NCBI GenBank assembly: GCA_041392125.1
Contig: JAWKMR010000004.1
Span: 124,001-188,000 of the forward strand
Length of the DNA: 64,000 nucleotides
Direction of reading: 5' to 3'
Source: Halomarinibacterium sp041392125
Lineage (GTDB): Bacteria > Bacteroidota > Bacteroidia > Flavobacteriales > Flavobacteriaceae
Every line of letters starts with the position of its first letter. The first letter of the stretch is position 1. The translations under genes and the position numbers were made by a program. This document shows positions 50,674 through 58,934 of the stretch, in pieces. A model generated the notes under the pieces. The model made no database searches. It saw only the letters and a list, made by a program, of their open reading frames with translations, and was not told the origin of the DNA.

Positions 50674-50786
50674 TAGAAAAAAGTATTAATTCGGAAACAT
50701 ACAAAAAGTATTTCAAAAACGATTTTTGAAATTAAAAATTCCGACAAACGTAACAAAGGTTACTTCCTAATCCTTCATAAATTTGC

Positions 50787-50794
50787 TACCTTTG
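50787..50794 (+). promoter_or_regulatory. Candidate -7 element of pruA
   Basis: TACCTTTG is an exact TAnnTTTG match 29 bp before the pruA start codon. Only a weak TTAC lies about 23 bp upstream as a -33 element. Confidence 0.4.
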
Positions 50795-50823
50795 CACAAC
50801 GCAAATCATAAAAAATAAACCCC

Positions 50824-52449
50824 ATGGGAAAAGGATTTTTTGAAGTTCCGGTAGCCGTAAATGAGCCTGTAAAAGGGTATGCTCCCGGCAGCCCGGAACG
50901 TAAAGAAGTTTCAGAAACATATAAAAAAATGTACAATAGTATTGTAGAAGTGCCTTTGTACATTAATGGCAAAGAAGTTAAAACAGGAGATACCGCAACG
51001 ATGTCGCCTCCGCACGATCATCAACATATTTTAGGTACATTCCACAAGGCCGAAAAGAAACATGTGGAAGAAGCTATTGCGACTGCCTTGGAAGCTAGAA
51101 AAGAATGGTCGGTCATGCCCTGGGAACAACGTGCTGCGATTTTTTTACGTGCTGCTGAATTAATTGCCGGTCCGTATCGTGCAAAGATAAATGCTGCTAC
51201 CATGCTGGCTCAATCAAAAACCATTCATCAAGCTGAAATTGATGCGGCTTGTGAATTAATAGATTTCTTAAGATTTAATGTTCAGTTCATGACTGAAATC
51301 TATGCCGAGCAACCCGAATCCACAAGTGATGCCTGGAACCGATTGGAATATCGTCCTTTGGAAGGATTTATTTATGCTATTACCCCTTTCAACTTTACTG
51401 CCATTTCAGGAAACCTTCCTGCCAGCGCTGCCATGTTAGGAAATGTAGTGGTTTGGAAACCCAGTGACAGCCAGGTGTATTCTGCCAAAGTGATTATGGA
51501 TGTATTTAAAGAAGCGGGAGTTCCAGCCGGAGTGATTAATGTAGTGATGGGAGACCCGGTAATGATTACCGATACACTTTTAGCAAGCCCCGATTTTAGT
51601 GGTATTCATTTTACAGGATCTACTCACGTTTTTAAAGATATCTGGCAAAAAATAGGAACCAACATTCATCGCTATAAAACCTACCCAAGAATTGTAGGGG
51701 AAACCGGTGGAAAAGATTTTATCGTGGCGCATAAAACATCGAACCCCAAGCAAGTGGCAACTGCAATTGCACGCGGAGCTTTTGAGTTTCAGGGTCAAAA
51801 ATGTAGTGCGGCAAGTAGATGCTATATCGCAAAAAGTATCTGGCCAGATGTGGAAAAAAACTTAAAAGCCGATATGGCTACTTTTAAAATGGGTTCTCCG
51901 GAAGATATGAGTAATTTTATTACTGCGGTCATCCATGAAGGATCATTTAACAAATTGGCAAGTTATATAGATCAAGCCAAAAAAGATGCGGATGCAGAAA
52001 TTATTGCCGGAGGTGGATACAATAAATCAAAAGGATATTTTATTGAGCCTACAGTAATAAAAACCAATAATCCAAAATATAGTACTATGTGTACTGAGCT
52101 TTTTGGACCCGTAGTAACTATTTATGTGTATGAGGATGATACATGGGAAGAGACACTCCACTTGGTAGATGAAACCAGTGAATATGCTTTAACCGGGGCT
52201 GTTTTTAGTGAAGATCGATATGCTTTGGAAACAGCAGTAAGAATCTTAGAAAACGCTGCAGGTAATTTTTATATTAACGACAAACCCACTGGAGCTGTTG
52301 TAGGACAACAACCCTTTGGCGGTGCCAGAGCCAGTGGCACCAATGATAAAGCAGGAAGTAAATTGAATTTATACCGTTGGTTATCTCCCAGAATGGTTAA
52401 GGAGACTTTTGTTTCTCCTACCGATTATCGTTATCCGTTTTTAGGATAA
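50824..52449 (+). CDS. pruA: L-glutamate gamma-semialdehyde dehydrogenase
   Basis: The 541-aa NAD-dependent ALDH oxidises glutamate semialdehyde (from proline or ornithine) to glutamate in the cytosol. The nucleophile Cys is in FQGQKCSAASRCYI, and the general base Glu is in VGETGGKDF. The ITPFNFTAISGNLP and SALTGAVF-like (here YALTGAVFSED) segments mark the 1-pyrroline-5-carboxylate dehydrogenase group. No proline dehydrogenase domain is fused, unlike PutA. A TAnnTTTG box lies 29 bp upstream, and a bidirectional terminator follows. Confidence 0.96.
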   Translation: MGKGFFEVPVAVNEPVKGYAPGSPERKEVSETYKKMYNSIVEVPLYINGKEVKTGDTATMSPPHDHQHILGTFHKAEKKHVEEAIATALEARKEWSVMPWEQRAAIFLRAAELIAGPYRAKINAATMLAQSKTIHQAEIDAACELIDFLRFNVQFMTEIYAEQPESTSDAWNRLEYRPLEGFIYAITPFNFTAISGNLPASAAMLGNVVVWKPSDSQVYSAKVIMDVFKEAGVPAGVINVVMGDPVMITDTLLASPDFSGIHFTGSTHVFKDIWQKIGTNIHRYKTYPRIVGETGGKDFIVAHKTSNPKQVATAIARGAFEFQGQKCSAASRCYIAKSIWPDVEKNLKADMATFKMGSPEDMSNFITAVIHEGSFNKLASYIDQAKKDADAEIIAGGGYNKSKGYFIEPTVIKTNNPKYSTMCTELFGPVVTIYVYEDDTWEETLHLVDETSEYALTGAVFSEDRYALETAVRILENAAGNFYINDKPTGAVVGQQPFGGARASGTNDKAGSKLNLYRWLSPRMVKETFVSPTDYRYPFLG

Positions 52450-52460
52450 ACTTTTAAATA

Positions 52461-52496
52461 AAAAAAAGCCTGAACACTTGTTCAGGCTTTTTTATA
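52461..52496. terminator. Bidirectional terminator between pruA and an Omp28 gene
   Basis: AAAAAGCCTGAA and TTCAGGCTTTTT form a 12-bp stem with a 6-base loop. A-runs on one side and T-runs on the other allow use from both strands. Confidence 0.9.
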
Positions 52497-52514
52497 AATA
52501 AAATTCAAAAAATA

Positions 52515-53789
52515 CTATTCAAAACCCTTGTCTTCTCCCACTTTGGCATATTGAGAGTTTAAAGCATTGTTATCTGTATCAACCAACATAACTACAATAC
52601 TTAATTTTTCATTCACAAAATTAGATGGAATTTCATAGTTAAAACTGGTTTCATAGGTAGTTAAGGCATTTGTAGATGGAATTTCATTACCAAAAGCATT
52701 TGTTAGGGAAGCTCTTAATACATGATTTTGTTCAAAGTCAATAATAGGATCTCCTAATCCAAAATAAGGACTTGAAGAATCTCCGTTAAAATAATTTGTT
52801 TGATCCAAAGGAATTCCATCTTCTGTCAAATAGACTACTAATTTTGTATTTTGAAGGTCATTTTCAGAAATAAGTGAAACCTTTACCGCTAAATTTCCAT
52901 TGGTGACAGATGAGCTTATAGAAATAGCGGTAGCAACATCTAGCCCTGCCAAACTAGTTACTGCTGTGGTTGGAAAATTTAAGCCACTTCCCCAAGTAGT
53001 AGTTCGATTTATTCTTCCGGAAGGAAAACCAAACACCCCAAATTCGGTTCTTAATGCAGGTTCTATTGAAAGTGCTAATTCATCGTTATTATGTATTGCG
53101 ATAGAAGTAATATTTGAAGTTAAATCATATACATTTTCAATAGCGGCACTAACCGCTGGGCAGTAACCACACCATGCACCTGTATAATCCTCCACAACTA
53201 CTTTTCGTTTAGGTATAAATATTTGAAAAGTTTTGGTTTCTGATGTAAAATTTTCCCCTTCAATAGTATACTCTGCATAAACCTCATACGAACCGGTTTG
53301 CGTAGAACTGAAAATATTTCCAGTAATTGGATTACCATTTACATAAAAAGTTCCGGTATCATTATAGTTATTCCCTGAGGCATCCACCACATCAAAAGAA
53401 ACTTCTTGATTTCTCAAAACCTTTGCATTACTTAAAAGTAAGATTCTAGAGGTACCGTCAATAACTTCAAAAGCTAGTGTATTACTTACTACTCCCAAGT
53501 AGCTCGCATAAACTTCATAAGTCCCCTCGGCCGAAAAGTTGTAGGAAGAAACATTTATTTCTGAACCGTTCACAAAAAATGTTGCCTCATTGGTATAATC
53601 AACTCCTTCTTCGGTTAAAACGGTAAAAGTAAGTTCTTCATTAAGTAAAAGGACACCATCTGCTGAAGAGCTTGTAAGTACAAGTGAAAAATCTGCAATA
53701 GTGTCAAAACTTTCCTTTTTGCTACACCCTATAAAAATTACGTTTACGAATAACAGCAACAAGGAGGATTTGATAAATATTTTTTTCAT
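52515..53789 (-). CDS. Omp28-related lipoprotein with CxxC thioredoxin-like domain
   Basis: The 424-aa protein has a lipoprotein signal (lipobox FIGC). Two Ig-like repeats (~30-115 and ~115-195) share the pattern ..TGTFYVNGNPITGN / ATFFVNGSEINVSS. The Omp28 domain follows with KRKVVVEDYTGAWCGYCP, a thioredoxin-like active site CGYC. Omp28 was described as an outer-membrane protein of Porphyromonas; the activity is not established. No T9SS sorting domain is seen. It is the only minus-strand gene of the locus and is divergent from a TlpA-like thioredoxin gene. Confidence 0.88.
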   Translation of the reverse strand: MKKIFIKSSLLLLFVNVIFIGCSKKESFDTIADFSLVLTSSSADGVLLLNEELTFTVLTEEGVDYTNEATFFVNGSEINVSSYNFSAEGTYEVYASYLGVVSNTLAFEVIDGTSRILLLSNAKVLRNQEVSFDVVDASGNNYNDTGTFYVNGNPITGNIFSSTQTGSYEVYAEYTIEGENFTSETKTFQIFIPKRKVVVEDYTGAWCGYCPAVSAAIENVYDLTSNITSIAIHNNDELALSIEPALRTEFGVFGFPSGRINRTTTWGSGLNFPTTAVTSLAGLDVATAISISSSVTNGNLAVKVSLISENDLQNTKLVVYLTEDGIPLDQTNYFNGDSSSPYFGLGDPIIDFEQNHVLRASLTNAFGNEIPSTNALTTYETSFNYEIPSNFVNEKLSIVVMLVDTDNNALNSQYAKVGEDKGFE

Positions 53790-53966
53790 ATATATTTTTT
53801 TAAAAAAGGCACATTTATTGGTGGTGCTAAAATAATTATTTTTTTTGAAATACTCTATAAACCCAATAAAATCAATACCATACCGAGTTAGTAGAGTAGT
53901 AAAAAATTACATGTTTCTAATAAAAATTCATTAATATTGTCGCAATTTAATTAACATCCTAACAAC

Positions 53967-54449
53967 ATGAAAAAATTACTTATCGTAACATTCCTTGCAT
54001 TTTCTGTTCAAACATTTTCCCAAGATCTACTTCCTAATGTAAATATTACTTCGCTAGAAGGAAATACACTCTCGCTTCAAGAAGCAACCAAAAGTGATGG
54101 CCCGGTAGTAATTTCTTTATGGGCCACTTGGTGTGTTCCTTGTTTAAAAGAATTGGATGCCATTAGTGAAGTATATGAAGATTGGCAAGCCGAAACTAAC
54201 GTTTCTCTCTTTGCTGTCTCTGTGGACGACAGTAGAACCGTAAAAAGAGTAAAACCACTAATTAATGGTAAAGGATGGGATTACACTATTCTTCTTGACA
54301 CCAATAACGATGTTAAACGTGCTTTAGGTGCTGCTACTGTTCCGTTAACACTATTGGTAAAAGATGGCAAAGTAGTTTACAGACACTCTGGCTATAGTCC
54401 TGGAGCTGAAAATGAATTGTACAAGAAAATCAAAGAGTTTTCAAAATAA
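53967..54449 (+). CDS. TlpA-like periplasmic thioredoxin
   Basis: The 160-aa exported protein has a signal peptide ending near TFSQD and one thioredoxin domain with active site SLWATWCVPCLKELD and cis-Pro in GAATVPLTLLVKDGK. TlpA/ResA proteins reduce disulfides in periplasmic targets such as apocytochromes. The target here is unknown. It is followed 25 bp later by the DUF6029 barrel gene in the same direction, and the Omp28 lipoprotein is divergent, so both may be partners. Confidence 0.93.
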   Translation: MKKLLIVTFLAFSVQTFSQDLLPNVNITSLEGNTLSLQEATKSDGPVVISLWATWCVPCLKELDAISEVYEDWQAETNVSLFAVSVDDSRTVKRVKPLINGKGWDYTILLDTNNDVKRALGAATVPLTLLVKDGKVVYRHSGYSPGAENELYKKIKEFSK

Positions 54450-54474
54450 AAAGACCTAACAAACAACCAAATTC

Positions 54475-56145
54475 ATGAAAAATATTTTATTCATTGCCAC
54501 ATTACTGGCAAGCAGTTTATTTTTGGCACAGGAAACTGAAGAAAAAGGAAGTTTTTTTGGAGGTTTTGAATCTAATTCACAATGGTTACAAATAGATGAT
54601 GAATTATTCAAATATGACCCTGAAGCAACCTTTTTACCGGAAGATCGATTCAGATCCAACAATTATTTTCAGTTAAATTATAACTACGGAAAAATTACTG
54701 CCGGAGTTCAATATGAAACCTATTTACCATCGGCACTTTTAGGGTTTAGTCCTGATTTTGATGGTAAAAATGGTATTGCCACATACTATCTAAACTTTAA
54801 AAATGAAACCTTAGATATTACCGGAGGATACTTTTATGAGCAGTTTGGAAGTGGATTAATTTTGAGATCGTGGGAAGACAGACAATTAGGAATCAATAAT
54901 GCACTAAGAGGAGTCCGCATTAACTTTGCTCCCTTTCCATACCTTAGTATTACAGGAGTTTTTGGGCAGCAACGAAATGGTTTTGAACTGTCTGAAGGTA
55001 CTGTAAGCGGACTTGATGCTAATTTTGACATTGGCTCTGTGGCTCAATTGGAAAGTATTGATCTTCGTTTAGGAATAAGCTATGTATCTCGTTATCAAGA
55101 CCGAGGCACCAACCTTGAAATCCCCAGTAACGTAGGTGCCTACGGAGCAAGACTCGATTGGGGCGCCGGTAATTTCTATGGTGGTTTTGAAGGCATTTTA
55201 AAAGATAAAGATGTTATTGCAAGAGAAGGGGCATTAATATCAAATAGATTGTACGATGGAACTGCTCTACAAGTAAATTTAGGTTATTCGCAAAAAGGAT
55301 TTGGTATTAATACCACATTTAGACGTCTTGAAAACTTTAGTTTTTATTCAGATCGCCTAGCAGAAGGAAATCAATTTAGCCAGCAAATTATCAATTACGT
55401 TCCTGCTTTAACAAAGCAGCAAGATTACTTATTGACTAATATTTATGTATATGGTGCCCAACCCGGAATTGTAGACGATGGATTAGAAGAAAGAGTGGGT
55501 GAAGTAGGAATGCAAACCGATTTGTATTTTACATTCCCTAAAGAAAGCGCTCTTGGTAAATATGGAACCAAAGTAGCCGCTAATTTTTCCTACTGGGGTG
55601 GTCTCGAAGCTACTTTTTATGATGACAGATCCTATGATGTAGAATTCATCGGAAAAGGCAATAACTATTTTAGAGATATTAACTTCGAAATTAAAAACCG
55701 TTGGTCTTCTAAGTTTAGCTCTGTCGTAACTTATCAAAATGTCATGGCAGATAAAGGAGTGGTTTTAAGTGGTCCATTGGGAGGGCCTGAAGATATTGAA
55801 GCCAATGTAGGGATTATAGAAGGTACATTTAAATTTGAAAATGGAAAAGCACTTCGTATTGCAGGACAACACCTTTGGACAGAGAAGGATCGTAAAAACT
55901 GGGCAGGTGCAGATGTTGAGTATAATTTTAATTCCAATTTTTCTTTGTTTGTAGTAGATGCTTGGAATTATGGTGGTGAAGGTGAATTACATTACTATAA
56001 TTTTGGGGGAAGCTATACCAAAGGAAGAACCCGTTTAGGAATGAACTATGGTCGCCAGCGTGGTGGATTATTATGTGTGGGAGGTGTTTGTAGAATAGTT
56101 CCTGCAAGTACCGGACTAAATGTGAATCTTTCAGTAAACTTTTAA
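54475..56145 (+). CDS. DUF6029 outer-membrane beta-barrel protein
   Basis: The 556-aa protein has a signal peptide ending near LFLAQ. The rest is alternating polar and aromatic beta strands (NYFQLNYNYGKITAGVQYETYL, FYGGFEGIL, FSFYSDRLAEGN), ending in a Phe (LNVNLSVNF), the standard C-terminal signal for outer-membrane insertion. It is about the length of an 18-22 strand barrel. GGLLCVGGVCRIVPAST contains two cysteines close together near the C-terminus. The function is unknown. It is co-directional with the TlpA gene, and a perfect-palindrome terminator follows. Confidence 0.88.
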   Translation: MKNILFIATLLASSLFLAQETEEKGSFFGGFESNSQWLQIDDELFKYDPEATFLPEDRFRSNNYFQLNYNYGKITAGVQYETYLPSALLGFSPDFDGKNGIATYYLNFKNETLDITGGYFYEQFGSGLILRSWEDRQLGINNALRGVRINFAPFPYLSITGVFGQQRNGFELSEGTVSGLDANFDIGSVAQLESIDLRLGISYVSRYQDRGTNLEIPSNVGAYGARLDWGAGNFYGGFEGILKDKDVIAREGALISNRLYDGTALQVNLGYSQKGFGINTTFRRLENFSFYSDRLAEGNQFSQQIINYVPALTKQQDYLLTNIYVYGAQPGIVDDGLEERVGEVGMQTDLYFTFPKESALGKYGTKVAANFSYWGGLEATFYDDRSYDVEFIGKGNNYFRDINFEIKNRWSSKFSSVVTYQNVMADKGVVLSGPLGGPEDIEANVGIIEGTFKFENGKALRIAGQHLWTEKDRKNWAGADVEYNFNSNFSLFVVDAWNYGGEGELHYYNFGGSYTKGRTRLGMNYGRQRGGLLCVGGVCRIVPASTGLNVNLSVNF

Positions 56146-56160
56146 ATGGAAGAGAATATA

Positions 56161-56199
56161 ACAACAAAAAGCCCGACTCTAAGTCGGGCTTTTTGTTGT
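56161..56199. terminator. Bidirectional terminator with an 18-bp palindromic stem
   Basis: ACAACAAAAAGCCCGACT and AGTCGGGCTTTTTGTTGT are perfect reverse complements around a CTA loop. It serves DUF6029 on the plus strand and the T9SS cargo gene on the minus strand. Confidence 0.93.
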
Positions 56200-56215
56200 A
56201 TAATTTATTACAAAG

Positions 56216-56929
56216 TTATTTTTTAACAATTTTTGTAGTTTGAGTAGCTCCGTTATTATTAGAGATTTTCACCAAATACACTTGAGAGGGTAATTGAGAA
56301 ATATTTATATCGTTGTTTCCAACAACCACTTTTTGATTTGCAACTACACGACCACGAATGTCATAAATAATAGCAGTAGCTTCTTCCGTAGCAGCTATTC
56401 TAAGTACATCATTTACCACAGTAGAAACTACACTAGCTTGTAATTTATTGTTATCATTTACTCCTAAAGCCGGATCGTAGCGATACGTAAAGGTAAGATC
56501 GTCTCCTATTTCATTTCCTCCTGCATCTACTTGGTAAAAACGAAAAACATAGTCTATAATGTTTCCACCACCGTCATTATAATTCAAAAATTTATCCCCT
56601 TCTTGGTTTTGATTTTGACCCGGTTGTATAGTAACAACTTCACTCCCTGGAGGATAAGATACCCCTACAATTAAAGGATCATAACAAAGACCAAAACAAA
56701 GTTGCATATTAGTACCATCATAATTTACAGCACTAACAAATTCACACTTCATATAAATTTCATCGGTGGTCGATTCATTATTAACATAAAACTTAAGTTC
56801 TGAATTAAGCGCTCCGGCAATCACTTGTTGCCCGTCTAGAATTGGATCTCCATCGTGAGTCTCAACATTAAATTGTGCAAAGGCAGCAAATGATGCTAAT
56901 GTGCAAAAAAGAGTAATTATTTTTTTCAT
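56216..56929 (-). CDS. Small T9SS cargo protein of unknown function
   Basis: The 237-aa protein has a signal peptide (KKIITLFCTLASFAAFAQ) and a type A T9SS sorting domain at its C-terminus (IYDIRGRVVANQKVVVGNNDI ... VYLVKISNNNGATQTTKIVKK). The middle is a beta-rich domain with a Cys pair in KCEFVSAVNYDGTNMQLCFGLCYDP. No known enzyme motif is present. I start it at ATG 56929; the frame extends to 56998 but gives a poor signal. It lies between the DUF6029 barrel and the two large Omp28 proteins, oriented against them. Confidence 0.85.
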   Translation of the reverse strand: MKKIITLFCTLASFAAFAQFNVETHDGDPILDGQQVIAGALNSELKFYVNNESTTDEIYMKCEFVSAVNYDGTNMQLCFGLCYDPLIVGVSYPPGSEVVTIQPGQNQNQEGDKFLNYNDGGGNIIDYVFRFYQVDAGGNEIGDDLTFTYRYDPALGVNDNNKLQASVVSTVVNDVLRIAATEEATAIIYDIRGRVVANQKVVVGNNDINISQLPSQVYLVKISNNNGATQTTKIVKK

Positions 56930-57116
56930 TTTAATAAAAATTAGGGTTAAAATTTGTTGCAAGATATAAATTAGAAATTGAAAAAAACAAAAAAACAAGA
57001 CAAAGCTTCACAAACATTATTAATCTATCTAAAAAATTGAAAATCATAGCAATAAACATCTGCTATCCTACTAATTTGATAGGAAAAATTGTCTTCAAAA
57101 AATTTAAAAAAAATAA

Positions 57117-57145
57117 TTTAACAATAAATTAATGTCATATATTTG
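57117..57145 (+). promoter_or_regulatory. Candidate promoter of the first Omp28 T9SS gene
   Basis: TATATTTG at 57138-57145 fits TAnnTTTG, and TTTA at 57117-57120 may be a weak -33 box with a 17-bp spacer. The start codon at 57173 lies 27 bp downstream. Confidence 0.4.
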
Positions 57146-57172
57146 GGAGATAAACCTATTAAAATCATTGTT

Positions 57173-58861
57173 ATGTTTAAACAATTACTTGGAATTGTAG
57201 CATGTTTTTTTCTTGCTTTTACAGCTACAGCGCAGACCATTGTCTCGACAACTCCGGAAAATAAAAAAGTAATATTAGAAGAATTTACAGGAATTCACTG
57301 TGTATTTTGCCCGGAGGGTCATGCTATCGCTAAGGCAATACAAGACAATAACCCTGGAGAGGTTTTTTTAATTAATGTTCACGTAGGTAGCTTCGCTGTT
57401 CCAGGAGCCGGAGAGCCAGATTTTAGAACTCAATTTGGAACTCAAATTGCAAATCAATCACAATTAGTAGGGTACCCTGCCGCAACCGTAAATAGACATT
57501 TCTTTCCGGGTATGGCTCAAAATGGTGGAAGCGGTACAGCCATGAGCCGAAACAATTGGACAAATGCTTCGAACCAAACCCTTGCTTTACCATCCTATTT
57601 AAACATGGCTGTTGAAGCAGATATCGATGTTCAAACCAATGAACTTACGGTACATGTAGAAGCCTATTATACTGATAATAGTCCGCAAAGTTCCAACAAA
57701 CTAAATGTTGCCCTATTACAAAACAATACTTTAGGCCCGCAAACAGGTGGAAATGCAGGTGTTGAATATGTTCATCAACATCGTTTAATTCACCTTGTTA
57801 CAGGACAATGGGGAGAAGATATAACCCCCACAACTACCGGTTCTTTTATAGATAGAACCTATACTTATGTTATTCCTGAAATGCATAACAATGTTCCTAT
57901 CAAAATTGAAGATCTTGAATTAGTAGTGTTTATGAGCGAAACAACTCAAGAAATAATTAGCGGAAATGGATCATTTCCTACGTATTCCAATTTTGAATTC
58001 CAAAATGACGCTACTGCAAAACTGGTGCAACAAATTCCTGATCAGTGTGGTTTTGATGTAGCTCCCGTGGTTGAAATTCAGAATACGGGTGAAAATGCTA
58101 TTACCTCTTTAAATATTGATTACTCTATTAATGGAGGAGCGGTTGAAACTTATACTTGGACCGGAAATTTAACGTCACTTCAAACAGAAGCTGTTGAGCT
58201 ACCTGCTATTTCGTATGACATTCAGGCTGTAAATACCGTAGAAGTTACCATTCAAAATGACGATGATAATACAAACAACACTGCAACACAGACCTTTAAT
58301 CAAACGGCTATTTTTTCAAACACCATCCGTTTGGTGTTAAATGTTAACAACCAAGGATCTCAAAACACTTGGGAAATTTTAGATGTTGCTGGAAATGTGA
58401 TTGAGAGCGGAGGGCCGTATGCCAATGGTACTAATGTTAATGAACAGTTTGTCATGCCCGGAGGAGATTGTTACCAATTCAATTACTACGACTCCGGAAA
58501 TAATGGAGGTGGTGCCGTAGCATTATTGGATGAAAATAACGATGTTATCTACTCCAGCAGTGGAAATTATGGAAGTGGTTTTTCAGTATCTTTTGCAACG
58601 GAAGGATTCTTAGGAGTAAATTCTAATCCTTTAGAGAAAATTGCTTTATTCCCAAACCCTGCTCAGTCTGTATTTACTATTAAAAATGCTGAAAATGCCT
58701 CTGTTGTTATTTTCGATATCCTAGGAAAAGCAGTACTAAGCCAACAAACCATTTCTTCAAACCAAGAAATAAAAGTTTCCCACCTTGCTGCCGGAACCTA
58801 TTTTGTAAAACTTGAAAAAGATGGTTTTAGCAACGTAGAAAAACTTATCATAAACAGATAA
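57173..58861 (+). CDS. Omp28-related protein with T9SS sorting domain, paralogue 1
   Basis: The ~562-aa protein has a signal peptide (KQLLGIVACFFLAFTATAQ) and an Omp28 thioredoxin-like domain with the active site EEFTGIHCVFCPEGHA (CVFC). A long beta-rich region with a repeated SLNIDYSINGGAVETYTWTG-type domain follows. The C-terminal type A sorting domain is LFPNPAQSVFTI ... AAGTYFVKLEKDG. It should be secreted and attached at the cell surface. It is highly similar along its length to the next gene. I start it at ATG 57173; an upstream TTG adds ten residues and no better signal. Confidence 0.93.
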   Translation: MFKQLLGIVACFFLAFTATAQTIVSTTPENKKVILEEFTGIHCVFCPEGHAIAKAIQDNNPGEVFLINVHVGSFAVPGAGEPDFRTQFGTQIANQSQLVGYPAATVNRHFFPGMAQNGGSGTAMSRNNWTNASNQTLALPSYLNMAVEADIDVQTNELTVHVEAYYTDNSPQSSNKLNVALLQNNTLGPQTGGNAGVEYVHQHRLIHLVTGQWGEDITPTTTGSFIDRTYTYVIPEMHNNVPIKIEDLELVVFMSETTQEIISGNGSFPTYSNFEFQNDATAKLVQQIPDQCGFDVAPVVEIQNTGENAITSLNIDYSINGGAVETYTWTGNLTSLQTEAVELPAISYDIQAVNTVEVTIQNDDDNTNNTATQTFNQTAIFSNTIRLVLNVNNQGSQNTWEILDVAGNVIESGGPYANGTNVNEQFVMPGGDCYQFNYYDSGNNGGGAVALLDENNDVIYSSSGNYGSGFSVSFATEGFLGVNSNPLEKIALFPNPAQSVFTIKNAENASVVIFDILGKAVLSQQTISSNQEIKVSHLAAGTYFVKLEKDGFSNVEKLIINR

Positions 58862-58876
58862 TAAAAAAAGCTAGCT

Positions 58877-58901
58877 GAAAAAGCCCCGCGTGGGCTTTTT
58901 C
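58877..58901 (+). terminator. Terminator between the two Omp28 paralogues
   Basis: GAAAAAGCCC and GGGCTTTTTC form a 10-bp stem with a CGCGT loop. T residues lie in the stem end, so termination may be partial. Confidence 0.72.
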
Positions 58902-58934
58902 GCTTTTAAATACAAACCGAAAAATGTAAAAATT